A model generated the notes under the pieces. It searched no databases. It had not been told where the DNA came from and saw only the letters and a program-made list of their open reading frames with translations. A stretch of DNA of 64,000 bases from Nymphaea colorata. Lineage: Eukaryota > Streptophyta > Magnoliopsida > Nymphaeales > Nymphaeaceae. The stretch spans positions 16,284,854-16,348,853 of the forward strand of contig NC_045147.1 of the NCBI RefSeq assembly GCF_008831285.2, in the 5' to 3' direction. This document shows, piece after piece, positions 20,153-33,019 of the stretch; positions within the stretch are counted from its first letter, which is position 1, and each line of letters begins with the position of its first letter. The translations under genes and the position numbers were made by a program.

Positions 20153-22984
20153 TGTTTGACCAATGCATATTGTCAAAACATTTTCTATGAAGAAGCATCA
20201 AACATTAGAGCGAATTCATTGTTAATTCGGCCGATAATGCATGCTTAACACAAAAAAAACCAACAAAGACAAACGAGCTACTTTGCTTGGTTGGATTCAA
20301 AATGCAGGATCACATTTCCTACTTATGAGGAAAGGGCACATATAATTTCTAGCTCTATGTTTGGGTTTAATAATTTAGGGTATGTTTCATGGCTTCGTAT
20401 TCCAGACAAGATGATCAGAAATCCCCACTTTGTAAACTCTACTATGCAAACATACAGTGAATTTCGAACCATGTTAAGTAGCAAAAAGCTCAAATATGAG
20501 GTGTGACTAAAGGAAAGAGAGTCAGATCTTGAATCTAAGATCTTTAATACTCATACTGAAGTCCCCATGTCCGTAATAAACAAACATAGCAAGCTAGGTG
20601 TGAGTTAAACATGAACCAACTGCTGAATTCAGATTTTTCCAGATTGATCAATTCTAAGGAACCAAGAATCCTTTCTCATTTAAAAATAAGTTTCATGAGC
20701 TAACTTGGTGCAGTGGTAAGGAGGATTCACTCCTCCAAATCACAAAATCAACGAATCTTGATTGAAAATAAAAGAATAACAATGCAAAATCAATAGCGTA
20801 AACTCAAGCTACTCTCTCTAACTCACGTTTCTTTTTCTCTTTAATCTCCAAAAACTAACCCTAAACCTTTAACGTGGGGTTTTTATACCTCCACTCAAAA
20901 TAAACAACGAATGGATCTAAGAATGTGGGATCTGGATCTGAAATATGAACAATGGTCCAAATGCTCGAATGAAATGTCAAAATAACTTGCTAGTCCTTGA
21001 AAGGGGTGAATCTCCGTCTTTTAGACTTGAGCTTCGACTCGTGCATGAATCCTCGTTGGAGTTCTCAACCGAGTCTCTCATCAAGGGCGGATCTTCGGAT
21101 GCACCAAACGAGTCTGGATCTACCAAGCCCCTCTGGATCCGCCTTGCATCACAATTACAGGTAAGGTACATGTCAGTAATCAACTACCATTTGCCCCATT
21201 ATCGAGCACTTCAGTCTACAGACTGATTTTATTTGTTTTTCATGGCCAAGGAAACGACGCTTCTTTTCAAGGTCATTTCTGCTCTCACGTCTTATTTCAT
21301 GTTCATGATAGAGAACAAGACGTGATCACGTCCACCCATCGTTTCTTGTCTACGTTATTTGAAACTTACAAAATGGAACAGTCAAATGAAAAGAATATGT
21401 TTTTCTTATATTCAAATCGATGCTTCCTTGTCTTGAAAATTAAATAAAAAAAAATCACCAACAACAGATATCATCTTGCTGACAAGTTTTTGTCTAACAG
21501 GTCGATGGTTCTGCCTAAATTAAAAAAGCTAAGCTGCCAAGCATCAATGAAAACACCTCCTACTTTGAGTTTACATCTGTATGGAAATAGTTACAGAAAC
21601 AAGTCGAAGTTTATAGAAGGAAAGAGCAGTAACTTGTGACGGAAGAAGGTGAAAAAGAAAAAGGTAAAACCAAAAGAAAAAAAGGAAGAGCAGAGGAAAG
21701 CTTCAGAACTGTCTCCAAGACTTGTATATTTGCTATGTGAAGGCTCCAAATCAGGAAGCTCAGGATCGCTTGTTTCCTTGTTTTCAAGATTCAGAATTGC
21801 AGATTCAATATCCGATCATACTTATCCTTTAGAGTCTTAAGATACCCAAATTTCATGAGAATTAGCCCACTGATCCTGGAAGAAGGAAAAGAGAAACTCT
21901 CGTCTTTGTCATCCGCAAGGCCGCCATGCAATCCTTTCATCTGTTCAGTGACCACTGGTGGAACTAGAAATCCAAAGCAAGGAGAGCCCAGAAAAACTTG
22001 CTCCACTGTACATGTCACAGAGGCTGAGCTCAGTCACAAGGGCAGGCATAGGCAAGACAGTGGCACACACCAGTCACATGGTAACTCCGCTATTGATCCA
22101 TTAGTCGACAAATTATATAGTTTACCCCTATCCTTGCCTGGTGCCCAGGCCATGACCAGAAATTGTACTTACAGATGGCTATGTTTTATATCATGAAGTT
22201 CGGTGAGGAGGAGGAATAATGGCACTGAGCGAGAGCTTAAGCTTATTCTTTTCCCTAGCCCTCAGGATCCAGAGCTGCTATGAGATTTCTATGTACTTCA
22301 AGTTATACACCTCCTTTTACAGTACAAGAACATAGTTCCTCTGTGAATTCAATCGGGGATACCACATAAACTCTGAAACTTGTGTTCCCTTCGATATCTG
22401 CAAGCATTTCTGCTTTGAGTGATTAAAAAAGAATCATAAAGCTTACGTTCATTTCCTTGGCCGACTCTCAATGCGAGCTTATGATTAAATTAGAAATTCT
22501 CAAGAACGAGAGAGAGAGAGAGATCATGGAATTCTTGAAACAGCTAACATTAGCTCAACGCGCAATGCCTTTGCTTGCCATGAAGCGCTGAGGATTTTCT
22601 TAAGGTCAGTTTGCTTATGTATACACTTTTGAGAATAATGCAGGCAGAAGACAAAATAAAGCCTGACGTTTCTTCTAATTTAGGCTTTTAATTATACTCA
22701 AAATGGAAAACTGAAAAGGAATTCGACTTCGGTGGTGTCACGGTAAAGCAAGAAAGCTAGTTGTGTGAGTTAAACATGAACCAACTGATGATTCCTTAAA
22801 GGCTTTGCACCTAAAAATCATGTACCACCCAATTTCTCTCTTTCTTTTGTTCACTCCCTCTCCACCTCCCTTATTATGTTTTATTGTGATACTAACTTGT
22901 ATATTGCCTTTTTATATTTTGTTTTTGTACTTAGGAAACTTCTTGTCTTCAAGTTTTGTTATATATTTTCTATTTTATCGGCAA

Positions 22985-23001
22985 TCTCTCTCTCTCTCTC
23001 T

Positions 23002-23072
<71 letters not shown>
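22985..23072. repeat. (CT)n-(TA)n compound microsatellite
   Basis: A CT run (22985-23001) is followed by about 34 TA units (23004-23072). It gives spurious Tyr-Ile repeat open frames. Confidence 0.9.
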
Positions 23073-23075
<3 letters not shown>

Positions 23076-23800
23076 TTTATTACTATTTTTGCTATTTAAG
23101 AGAAGGCAGCATGGCCTGATGTGGAATAAGGACACAAGGCCCTCCTTTGCATTATTGGAAGGGAAGAATCTCCTCCTCTCACCTACCTTTCTTTCTTGAG
23201 AACCTTTTTTGTTTTACCTTTTCAATTCCTTCAGAGCAACAAGTTACTTATCTTCAATAAGAAATAGCAAACATTAAAATATAATCGAACCTTATAGGGG
23301 AATTTATCACCCCAAATTAACTATGTATAGATTATCAACAAGAAATATAGAAAAATTGTAATGGAACCTTACCAGGGCTGTTGTTTGAATATTCCGGATG
23401 TGAAGTTACCAATTTTAGTTCTAGCGAACTACAGATCGATTTGAAAATTCTTATATTAAAGAAAGTAGAATTGATGTCATTATATTAAAGAAATGAAACT
23501 TAGTGAATACAAAAAGAAAGAAACTGGTCGAGATAAAGTTCATTTGGATAGGGATTCGTTGAGACCAGAAAGTTGGATTCCCGGCGGGTGATTTAACGGC
23601 CACCGATTAGTTTTTCCCCAATTTTTAACTATTTTATTTTATTTTGAATTGGTTTTTAAATATTTATTTTTTTCAAAAATAATTTTCTGGTTCTCTTGGC
23701 CGATTCGCAACCGGATTTATCTGAATCGGTTAATCGGTTCAAAAGTTGGATTGTTATCATCCAGAGGGGAAAAGGAGGAAACGGAAAAAACGGTCGATAA

Positions 23801-24349
23801 AGGTCTGCGCTCCTAGCTGCTGCTGCCTCCTCTCTCTTCTCGGAACAAATTCCTCATCGAATCCATATGATCATTCTTCCCACTCTGCAACCCCTCCGAT
23901 TGTCTGAACCATTCAACAGTCTGGTTTTACTCGACGAAGAAAGTGAAGAGATGGCGAAAGCGGAACCCTGTTGTTCTCCCCCAGAGACTACCGCCGGCTC
24001 TCTGCTTTTTTAAGTACAACGGTCGTCGGCTGGTTCCCCATTTCCCGGTCTTTGTTTCTTCTCCTTCTCCTTCTTCTTCTCAATTGTTAGGGTCTTCTTG
24101 GTCGTCTGTTTCGTGCTTTTTTAGGGTTAGGATCTTATGGAGGATCTTTTCCTGATTCTGTTTTTTTCTCTTACGGAGTCTGTGGGTTTCCAGCATTAGG
24201 GTGTTTGAGGTTTCTTTTGAATTTACGTTTGGTTTTCTTTGGGACGACGCAAGCCGTGCTTGAAATGTGGTCTTTGTTCTGTGGGGGTTAGGGTTTTGAG
24301 TGGTGGTCTGGTTTCTTTTCGGGAGTTTACTGTCGGTTGTTGTCGTTGA
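23801..24349 (+). promoter_or_regulatory. Promoter and 5' leader region of the group A bZIP gene
   Basis: Base composition changes from AT-rich spacer to a CT/GT-rich leader. Two short upstream open frames occur: 23951-24013 and 24137-24199, each about 20 codons. If both lie in the mature leader they could dampen translation of the bZIP. A leader intron could remove either one; I cannot place it by eye. No TATA box stood out. Confidence 0.4.
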
Positions 24350-27300
24350 ATGGGAGCCGCAACAATGGCGACGAATGGAGGTGAAGGGCCTCATTTACCG
24401 CAGCCCCAGCCCTTGGTGAGGCAGGGCTCTCTGTATAATCTTACGATGGACCAGTTGCAGGGCCATTTGGGAGACCTGGGGAAGCCATTGATGAGCATGA
24501 ATTTGGAAGAATTTTTGAAAACGGTCACGGCTGCCGAGGAGAACCTGGGCTTCGGCCCGCTGACTGCTGCGGATCCTTCATTCCTTCTCGATTCACCTGC
24601 TGTCCCCGGCATCCTGAGGCAACCCAGCATGGTATGTGATCAAGATTTTGGTCAGAAGACGGTCGATGACATTTGGAGAGAGATTCAGCAGGGACGAGGA
24701 GGTGCCACTCATGAGGAGCAAATGGTTGAGAGACAGCCTACGCTTGGGGAGATGACCCTTGAAGACTTTTTGTTCCGTGCGGGCGCGCTGACCCAAACTC
24801 CGGAGCCTTCCCTTGCCTCATCGATGCAACCGATGCCATCGATGCCATTAATGCCAGCGGAAGTTATGCCTGTATGCCAGCAGGAATGGATGCAGTATCA
24901 GCTTAGCAACGCAGCGGCGGCTTCATCTTCCTCTTCTTCGGTACCGCCCCAGCTGCAACCAAATTTGGCGGGCATGTACGTGCATGGATTTGAAGTTGGA
25001 GGGAATAACCCCGCTTTGGATCTTGGGTTTGTGGACAATCCTTTAACTGCTGCTTCCCCAATTCTACCCATGCCGGTTGCTTCACAGAGTGTTGACAGAA
25101 AGAGGACAGCTCAGGATGAGATCAGGGAGAGAGCAATTGACCGGCGTCAGAGGCGAATGATAAAAAACAGAGAGTCTGCTGCACGGTCGCGTGCTAGAAA
25201 GCAGGTAAATTGAAGTACATTATTTTGCATTACCTTCTTGGGGATTGTGCCATCTCTCTTGTCCCTTACTACCTGTTATTCGTCTTGTTTCCAGGCGTTT
25301 ACCACACAACTGGAGGCCGAGGTTTCAAAGCTAAAGGAAGTGAATATAAGTCTCAAGAAAGAAAAGGTAAGGCTGGTCCAATCATTTCTCATCTTTATGT
25401 TTGACAAAGTATTGCATTATCGCAAATTGCATGCATGCCTGATCCTAGCGGTATTTTTGCTTGACAACATTATTATACTTCTATAATTCGTTGTTCAAGG
25501 TTCGTACATTCAATTCTAGGAAGCAGGTGTCCTATTTTATTTTTAAAGCTTTTGCATCTTCAAGTACATATCTGTTCTATGAAGGCCATCGGGATCTCAA
25601 ATTCACTGTTTTCAAAGTTTTTAATCAAATTTTTGTTTGAGGTTGTTTTCCAGTCTTAATAACTTTTGTAGGAACTGCAGTGTTCTCCTAGTTGAGGTCT
25701 CTTAGAAGAGATATATTGTTTAGGGTCATTAAACTAAATCAGCAAAAACAGTAGGAAGTATTGATCACTTACTGTTATTTAGCAGTCCTTCACCTAATGA
25801 TGATTGCACCAATAATGATTTTCAGGCGGCAGTTTTTTGTTGATCCCTTTAGAGTTTCAGTTGATAGCTTTAAGAGGTACCGCATGCTGATCTGTAATGA
25901 TTCATCTGATCTCCAATAGATTCTGTAGTTAGTAACATGACATCGGGGAGGTGGTAAAGTAACTAGAGAGGACATGAATAGGCTATGTTTGTGTTGGTTT
26001 CTTTAAATTATGATGTATATATGGCTTTCAGTGGAACAGTATTGTGTTAGTTTGATGAAAATATTAATGAATGTCAAGAGTGTTTTATAGTAACATGATA
26101 ACTTATAGAAAATTTTATGGATGACAAGATCCTCTTTTCACTCCTTAAATATAGCAACTGGCTAACTTTTGGTGGTTGAGGATAGAAGCATCAAAACCCA
26201 AGATTTATGAGTGGAGGGAGAGGTATCCCTCTTGGATTGGTAACTGTGATACCCTTTGATTCTAATTCTGTGACTACTTTTGCTTCCACAAACGTCAGGG
26301 CCTTGTGGAGGTTTCCTCGAATATATTTAAAAAATAAGTGACTCTGTGAAGATAGTGAAATGCAATGGAATAAATGCAACACAAAATTTGTCTTGATGAA
26401 TGAATCATGAATGTGATTTTTTTCATTAAGTTCCATCATCTGGTTACAATCGTTAAACTACCTTGATTGCAGAAGTAATTGGTATAAAATATAAGCTCAC
26501 AGTTCTCTTTGATGGGACTTAACCCAACTTCTCATAGTCATGATATCCTGAAAACTGAGTGGATGATCATGAGTTTCCTTAACCGGTTTTTTGCTTTAAA
26601 GATGAAAAACAACCCATTCAGAGCAAGATAAAAGAGCTCCTTCCTTGCAGTAATGAAACTCAATATAGTAGCTCTTGGGAGGGTAAAGGGATTCGGCCAT
26701 AAATGATAAATGTCCTTATAACAGGATACAGATTGACAAGGAAGAGTACGACAGAGTATGACTACCGAAATGCTGCTGTGAGATAACATACAGGACTACG
26801 TGCACGTATGAATTTGTATCACCTGATCTGCCTTCTTCTAAATGTGGCTGGTGACCAATGTGAATCTACTCTAAGGAACATGAATGGTGTGGCAATATCT
26901 CCTAAACAAAATATGAGCTATTTCAAATTCTCAAAACATTGTTATACATTCAAAAAATACAGTACTATCCTTTTGATGAAAATGTCATGATTTTATCATG
27001 ATATATCCAATTTGCTGAGTCGCTCACCTTTTATGTAAATCTCTAGCGATTTTGCTGTTTCAAAAGTTTGTTGATAGTAATAAAAGCAAAAATTATTAAA
27101 TTCTGCAATAAAATATAACCGTTGAACAATTGTTTGAATGTTTGTCAGCCGGATGGGAAACAAGTTAAACATAAAGATTCCTTAGAGAAATGATGTATTG
27201 GTGACATGAGGCGACATTCAGCTTCCGAATGTTGGTGGTGAGTACAATGAACTACCATCCTTTTCAATCCGTTCGGTCTATTTGTCGCTTGTCAGAGTCT

Positions 27301-29767
27301 GTTGTGCAGTAACAATGGTAAAGCAATGACGAGTGGTATTTGGAGAAGATAATACATAATTTAGAAACCATGGAAGCCCATAGTGTATGTAAGCTTGTTC
27401 TGTATGATATCAACACTTATAAGCGTGCCAGACATAGAACTGCAGAGGTGAAGTAGTGAATTGATCTGATGATTTTACGCTTGATCTACCAAATTATCTA
27501 AAGTACTTGTTGCTGGGAATGGTGAAAATAGTTGACAGTTGGCAGTGTAAACTACATGAGCAATGTCAGACACGTGAGAACACATATAGGGAGCTAATGA
27601 CAAACAGATTCTGCGAAAAGTACATCTTCTAGAACTGGAGTTTGAAGAATAGAGAGTTATTCAGTTCAGCACTCACCTTAGAAAATCATATTATTGCAGC
27701 CTGTGGGAACTTTTGCAAATATGACATTTTTTTTTTAAAAAAAGGCTATCTTTTTCTCTAACAAACACTGACAAATCTTAGCCCAGCCATCAATTAATTG
27801 TCTAGCTGTTACTTTTTGCTGTTTTGTAATCTTGCGGTTTTATTGAATGCCATGGTGGTCTTTTCCAGTAAATAATACTTTGCGTACATCTATTGAGAAT
27901 ATAACACTTCAACAAAAAGAACAAGTTAAGAAACTGAAGGTAATGTGCATGGGTAAGCACTTAAACAAGCTCACAGGCTAGTTGATGGTCATAAAATGTC
28001 TTTTCTCTGATAAAGGACTATTTGTTCTGCTATAGGTAAACTGGTGTATTTTATTCACATACACTTCATTGAAAATCATGGTTTGTTTCTCATATTCTTG
28101 TAGGCTTTCTTCAACTCTTCATCTGCAAGGAAAGAGTGGCCTAATCCATTCTGTACATGAGCTACAGTTTCAGAAAAATCCACCTTCATTTCAGTCTTGT
28201 CTATATTTTCTTATTAGCACCCAATAGAAACTCTATCCCCTGATGTATAGAAGAACAGTAAATTATAGTTCAAATTTTTCCTTTGGGAGAATTGCTTTCC
28301 TCACAATCTATTTCAAATCAATCCGAAGGGAGGGCAGGCCTCCAGCCATGTATTGAACAAAAATTGCTGTACACATAGAGACACCAGACCAGACTATCTG
28401 GTATTTACAATTTGCTTAAGCATGGCTACATCCTCAAAACTCGGATTTCATTCGGAGAATGGACATTCTATGGCAAAACTTTCTAATATTTACATAGGCC
28501 TTAGGGAGAACAAATCGCTATTCCAGGCAGCTTCTCACCCATCTGAGCCACTTCCTGTTGTTAGAAATCATCAAGTACACATTCATGTCTCTCAGCTGCG
28601 CATATTGCCCAAGCAACTCTTCCCAAATAGCTACTTCCATTCTACACATGTCCATGGGAAATGTCCTGTACCTGATAATAGGAGCCCTATCATCCTTGCC
28701 TTAACTCAAATACCCCAACCCTCTCATCTCTTTTTCTCCCCACAACCATGTGAACACACAAATCTTTTCCTGGAATTACTGGCCCATCACCTATGGTGCA
28801 GCCTCTACCAAGCAAGCATCTAACTTCCTTCGGTTCCTCTTTATAGTCCTTACATAAACAGCCAGAAAACTGTCCGTACACACTTTTCAAATCTTGCCTG
28901 CTAGCAAGCGAGCAGCCACGATCTGCTCAACCGTGAAGCCTCCTATTTCTACATATCCACAGCCTCCAAATGACAATTTGGAAGCATGCTTTCCAGCACC
29001 TCATGAGCCATCTACCCTTCAAGCTACTAGCGTAGCGCCACTTGAGCCTAACAACAAAACTTTGACTGAGAATCCGTCTCTTGTCAAAAATTTTATAAAA
29101 ACTTGCAGACCTTTACAGCAATGGGGCAGTTAAACATTACATGATTATCCTCATACTCTATTTCGCTCTTTTGTGTGGCATGGGCTGCAACCTTACCTGT
29201 GCATATTTTAAGAGCTGAGGGTCAGCTGGTCAACCTCTGATGTTGTGCATATTTTATATCTCTGTTACGAGAAATTCTTCCATACCTGTGAGTCTTGAGT
29301 TCCTTTCACACACTCAGATGGCAGTATGTGAGAAGGCTGTAAATCCTGCTTTTTATACCGTACCATATTTGATATTTCATGAAACTAACAAGTGTGAGTT
29401 TCTTTTATATACACACGCGCATGGATGGCAGTGGGTGAGAAGTCTGTACAGCTTGTTTTTGATACCGTGCCTTATTAGGTATTTGATGAAACCGTTAACT
29501 CGTGCAAGTCGTTACCTTTTTTTTTTTTTTCTGTCACTATTGAATTGACGTGCATTGCTCCGATAGACTATACTTTTGGTAGTTCAGTGTGGTTCCGTTT
29601 TCTTTTCTCCCTATTCTGTCATTGAGGTTTAAATAATTCATTCGAAACAGATTGTGCAAACAAGCAACTCACTTTTACTTGCTTGACAGGAGATAGATGA
29701 GAAATTTTTCACTCCAATTATATTGCCAAGGTACCAGCTGCGCCGGACGAGCTCTGCGCCATTTTGA
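24350..29767 (+). CDS. Group A bZIP factor (AREB3/DPBF3/ABI5-like), three exons
   Basis: A nuclear DNA-binding regulator; the family binds ABRE elements in abscisic-acid and seed programmes. Exons are 24350-25204, 25295-25366 and 29690-29767, 1005 nt in all (334 residues; 329 if the second Met at 24365 is used). Conserved N-terminal blocks are C1 around 22-60 (LVRQGSLYNLT, with the RQGS kinase site at Ser27), C2 at 104-115 (TVDDIWREIQQG) and C3 at 128-147 (RQPTLGEMTLEDF). The basic region has the N-x7-R signature at Asn273 and Arg281. Leucines 291, 298 and 305 form a short zipper in exon 2. The protein ends in LRRTSSAPF, the C4 phosphorylation motif of the DPBF branch. The linker before it (EIDEKFFTPIILPRYQ) is odd: relatives usually have a Pro/Glu-rich EVEKILP-type linker. 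Exon boundaries match those I recall for AREB3-like genes. The last intron is 4.3 kb and holds an exon-like segment at 27869-27939. Confidence 0.9.
27869..27939 (+). other. Exon-like segment inside the last bZIP intron
   Basis: A 71-bp segment follows a good acceptor (CTTTTCCAG) and precedes a good donor (AAG|GTAATG). If spliced after exon 2 it puts TAA immediately in frame and would end the protein at the zipper, before LRRTSSAPF. In a shifted frame it is open and coiled-coil-like, which may be chance. It may be a poison exon, a decayed exon or nothing. Confidence 0.3.
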
Positions 29768-30478
29768 GCCATTCATTCTCTTGTATATTCTTTCGCATGT
29801 AGTTATTCTTAGTCAAGCTGTGTGCATGTTGATCAGGTCGTCCATTGACTGAGGCCGCATTCAAATTAAGGCCAGACTTCTTGCCCAATTGGTCATTCTG
29901 TATAGCTTCATTCTGGTTTGGCTTATGTTGTAGGAATCGCCCAACTATTTTCTCCTATTGGATATTCTTGGAAAAATATGAATTTATAACAACAGATGTT
30001 TTCTTGGTCACAGCAGATTGATGATTTAACCAACGATTTAGGTCTACTAGTTGAGCGGCGAGAATCCACTGGTAGTAGTCATACTAATAATAATAACTAC
30101 CAGTTAGATAATACGATCGACACGTCTTGTTTGTCTACCCTCTCAAAACGAACTAAAGAAAAGAAGCGGACCTGCCTAACAAGTCGCACCATCATGCGCC
30201 ACGGTATCTGTCCTTCGGGAGCTGGCCCTTTTCAATAACCAAACGACTTAGAGAGAGATTCAAATACAAAACTAATGCTCCAAGCAGAAGGAAGAGTGCA
30301 AAAAAAATAACAACAAATAGCATCATCCTGATCATCGTAATCATCCTGTTCATCATAAGCAAAGTTCATTTTAGTTTCTGTCACTCTCTCTTGCACAAAA
30401 GATCATAAAAGCTCCTTATGTACATTCATTTCCTCTCTGGCTCTCTCTCTCTCTTTTCCCGTCCCTGTCAAAGTTTGG
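29768..30478. other. Spacer between convergent bZIP and PEBP genes
   Basis: It probably contains both 3' UTRs. An 80-codon open frame at 29996-30238 matches no family I know and has no gene signals. A CT run lies at about 30433-30456 near the PEBP stop. Confidence 0.5.
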
Positions 30479-31531
30479 CTAGAAGATGGCCATCAGTTCT
30501 GCTTCACCCAACACGTGGCCTTGGATGGCGTCCACCACCTTGTCCTTGGTCACCTGAGATCAAAAGGAAACGCGCAAACATTGTTACAACCCTAAGCAAT
30601 TAAAGGAAGAACACGTCCAACATGTTGCAGATACTTGAGAAACACACGAAGCAGGACAGGTTCTATAACCATCTACAGGAATTCATCCATAATCATCTAC
30701 TCTTACATGCATTGACAGACAGAGAGAGAGAGACCTTGTTGCCGAGATGTAGTTGCTCATCCAGAGCATAAAGCTTGAACTGAAACCTATGACCGTACGA
30801 TGGCAGCTTCGGTCCCCTCCATCCCGGGATCTTAAAGTCGTTGTTGCCTTCCTTTATCCCTCTGCAATCGCCTCCTTTCTCCTCCTCCTTCCCTGAAAAT
30901 CCTTCTGGCAGCCCTGCCACCACATGCCCACGTCCTCAATAAGTTCAATTATATATATAGAATTCGAGTTGGGTATAACCATTAAGGCGGTCAACCCAAA
31001 GGGAAAGTGTCTTGAAAAATAAACATCTTACCAGCCGGACCATTTCTTTTCAAATTTCATGAGAAAAATAAAGATGAGGGGATGCCTAATTCTGCAATTA
31101 AACGACCCTGATCACCTGCTTGCCAAACAACCAAAGATGCAGGACTAGCTTACCCTTCAAAGTCGGGGGAATGTTTACCACCACCCTGCAGAGAACAAAA
31201 TGTACATATAAGAGACAGAGAGACGAAGCGTCGTTGGCTTGTGCAGTGCTGGTTGGTGAATGCTGGAAATGTGGAAGGAAGGGACAGTATACCAATGAGT
31301 CCACGGGACGATGGGACCGCTGGGGTCGGGAGCGTCAATGTCCTGGACAATGAGCGCAAGACTCTGGGTACCATGGGGGACCCCATACCACTCCAGCGGC
31401 GGTGATATGTCCTGCTGAGTCCCCTGTCCCTCCTGCGTGTACTTCCTCGGCAACCTCCCATCGTTCTCGATGTTTGGCGACACCAGCTTCAGTACCTCCT
31501 GTGCCATCCTTTCCTCCTGATCACCACCCAC
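30479..31531 (-). CDS. YbhB/PEBP-family protein, four exons
   Basis: It is a small cytosolic phosphatidylethanolamine-binding-protein fold of the bacterial YbhB/YbcL type. It is distinct from the FT/TFL1 flowering branch, and its ligand and role in plants are poorly known. Exons are 31293-31531, 31154-31185, 30735-30913 and 30479-30553, totalling 525 nt (174 residues), all junctions in phase. Family marks are NDGRLPRKYT, the ligand-pocket DIDAPDPSGP with PWTHW (residues 64-80), VVVNIPP, GLPEGFSGKEEE, GIKEGNNDFKIPGWRGPKLP and GHRFQFKLYALD (Gly131-His-Arg). It ends in HVLGEAELMAIF. Two in-frame starts compete: 31531 and 31507. The second gives 166 residues, closer to the usual length of about 160, and leaves a more normal leader from the TATA box at 31574-31580. 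Confidence 0.9.
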
Positions 31532-31573
31532 CCTGCCCTTCCACTTCTTCCCTTAGCGCCCATATGGCCTCTG

Positions 31574-31580
31574 ATATATA
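31574..31580 (-). promoter_or_regulatory. Likely TATA box of the PEBP gene
   Basis: On the minus strand the site reads CTATATATCA. Transcription about 30 bp downstream would start near 31545, leaving about 14 nt before the first ATG (31531) or about 38 nt before the second (31507). That spacing slightly favours the second ATG. Confidence 0.5.
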
Positions 31581-32850
31581 GCCGTCGTCTGCTTCTGTGT
31601 GACTGAACTACCCTTTCACAGGCCATGTTATAACTACTTCTGAGGGACTCAATGGATTGGAAATGAACCCGTTTTGGGCGAAGCACGAAGGATTAGACTG
31701 CCTGAAAGAAGAGTAAAATGAACTCATCCCGGCCTGTTGTGCAACACTTCGATTATTCCTTTGTCATTTGCAGAAAGGAGTTGAAGATTGTGGTCATCTG
31801 CCATGGATGGGACGATTCGGAGGAGAAGCCGGCACGTAGCGTAGATGGTGCCACCTGAACAGGCGTACGTGTACCTCCTCCCCTCCGGCGTGTCCATGAC
31901 TGAGACGTCCTTGGAACTTCCGCGTCCGTGGAGGCGTGGGACGAGCTACGTCTATTTTGCTGAGCTCGGTGTTCTTTTCCGGGTTTTTTCCTCTTCTTTT
32001 TTTCCATCATATTTCATGGAGGTACAGTCAATTTTGATTTGGTTTCTCAAAAAAAAAAAACCGAAGAAGATGAAGTGATAAATAAAAATTTAAAGAACAG
32101 AAACCCGGAAAATAAAAACTATCAATTTAGAATATGGGTTGGCTTTGTTTTTATTAGGAAATGCATTCAGATTCGGCTGATTTAGAGAAAGAATTTGATT
32201 CGGAAATGGATTTTGACGTTGCTTAAAACCTCCAACTTAACTTGGTAGTTTCAGTCTTGACTCTTGAGACTTGGCATTTGGTAGTGAGCGGGAAAAGCAT
32301 GATGTGTGGAAAAGTTTGTGCTCAAAGATGCTTTATGCTCAATTATTGTGGATGCCACTTGCCTCTACCAATTCAAGCTTCTCTTTTCTACAATAAAAGT
32401 GATTCACAACAGTAAGGCTTTAGTTCAGATCTTTTGCTAGATGAATTCAAATATGTCTTGATGAAAAACTAAAGAATCTTCTAATAATAAACTCCTAATA
32501 TTTTCAGCATACTTCTGGAAATCTAATGATAACTCTCTCTTGACTTTCCATCACTCTTTATGCTAAAATTTATTGAGAGACCAAACTAATCAAGGACAAT
32601 AATTACAATGGTAGATATAAATCCATTGTTATTAACTTATTGTTAATGATTCAAAGGTCTCGACTGGAGGAAGCATGTAGGTAGGGAGTGTTTGGTGGTC
32701 TTAAATTTAAAATTTGAGATGATTTGAGATCATTAGAAATATCTAATTTGCGGATCATAAGTCAGACCAGATCTCAAATGTTGTGAGTTTTCACCATGAA
32801 GCTAATCTCAAATCTTTGGTAAAATCTGAGTTCAACCTATGATCACCACA

Positions 32851-32880
32851 ATTATTATTATTATTATTATTATTATTATT
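32851..32880. repeat. (ATT)n microsatellite
   Basis: About ten ATT units in intergenic DNA. Confidence 0.85.
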
Positions 32881-33019
32881 GTCGCCTGCAAAAGTGATTC
32901 TAATTCAATTTTTCTGTTGGAAGCGATGGGAAGGATTGACGGTTTTTAAAATTTTGAATTCAAGGACCACCTTTTTTTATTAAATAGAAAAAAGAGCTCA
33001 TTTGTTGATTTTTCGAGAT

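Larger units (their letters stand above)
10994..23800. other. Long intergenic region, no gene recognised
   Basis: About 12.8 kb with only short, unrelated open frames. No exon chain with family similarity was found on either strand. Visible content is simple repeats, a 44-bp tandem duplication at 13584, and a TE remnant near 20000-20150. A tRNA-like SINE head may lie near 20709. Non-coding RNA genes cannot be excluded by eye. Confidence 0.6.

Noticed and set aside
20700-20735. TTGGTGCAGTGGTAAGG, resembling the head of a plant SINE
   Set aside because: No B box at the right distance, no poly tail and no flanking repeat were found.
22805-23199. Frames with long Tyr-Ile repeats
   Set aside because: They arise from a (TA)n microsatellite.
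28353-28823. 156-codon frame in the bZIP intron
   Set aside because: No family similarity, no splice or start context, and it lies inside an intron of a well-supported gene. Kept only as a compositional observation.
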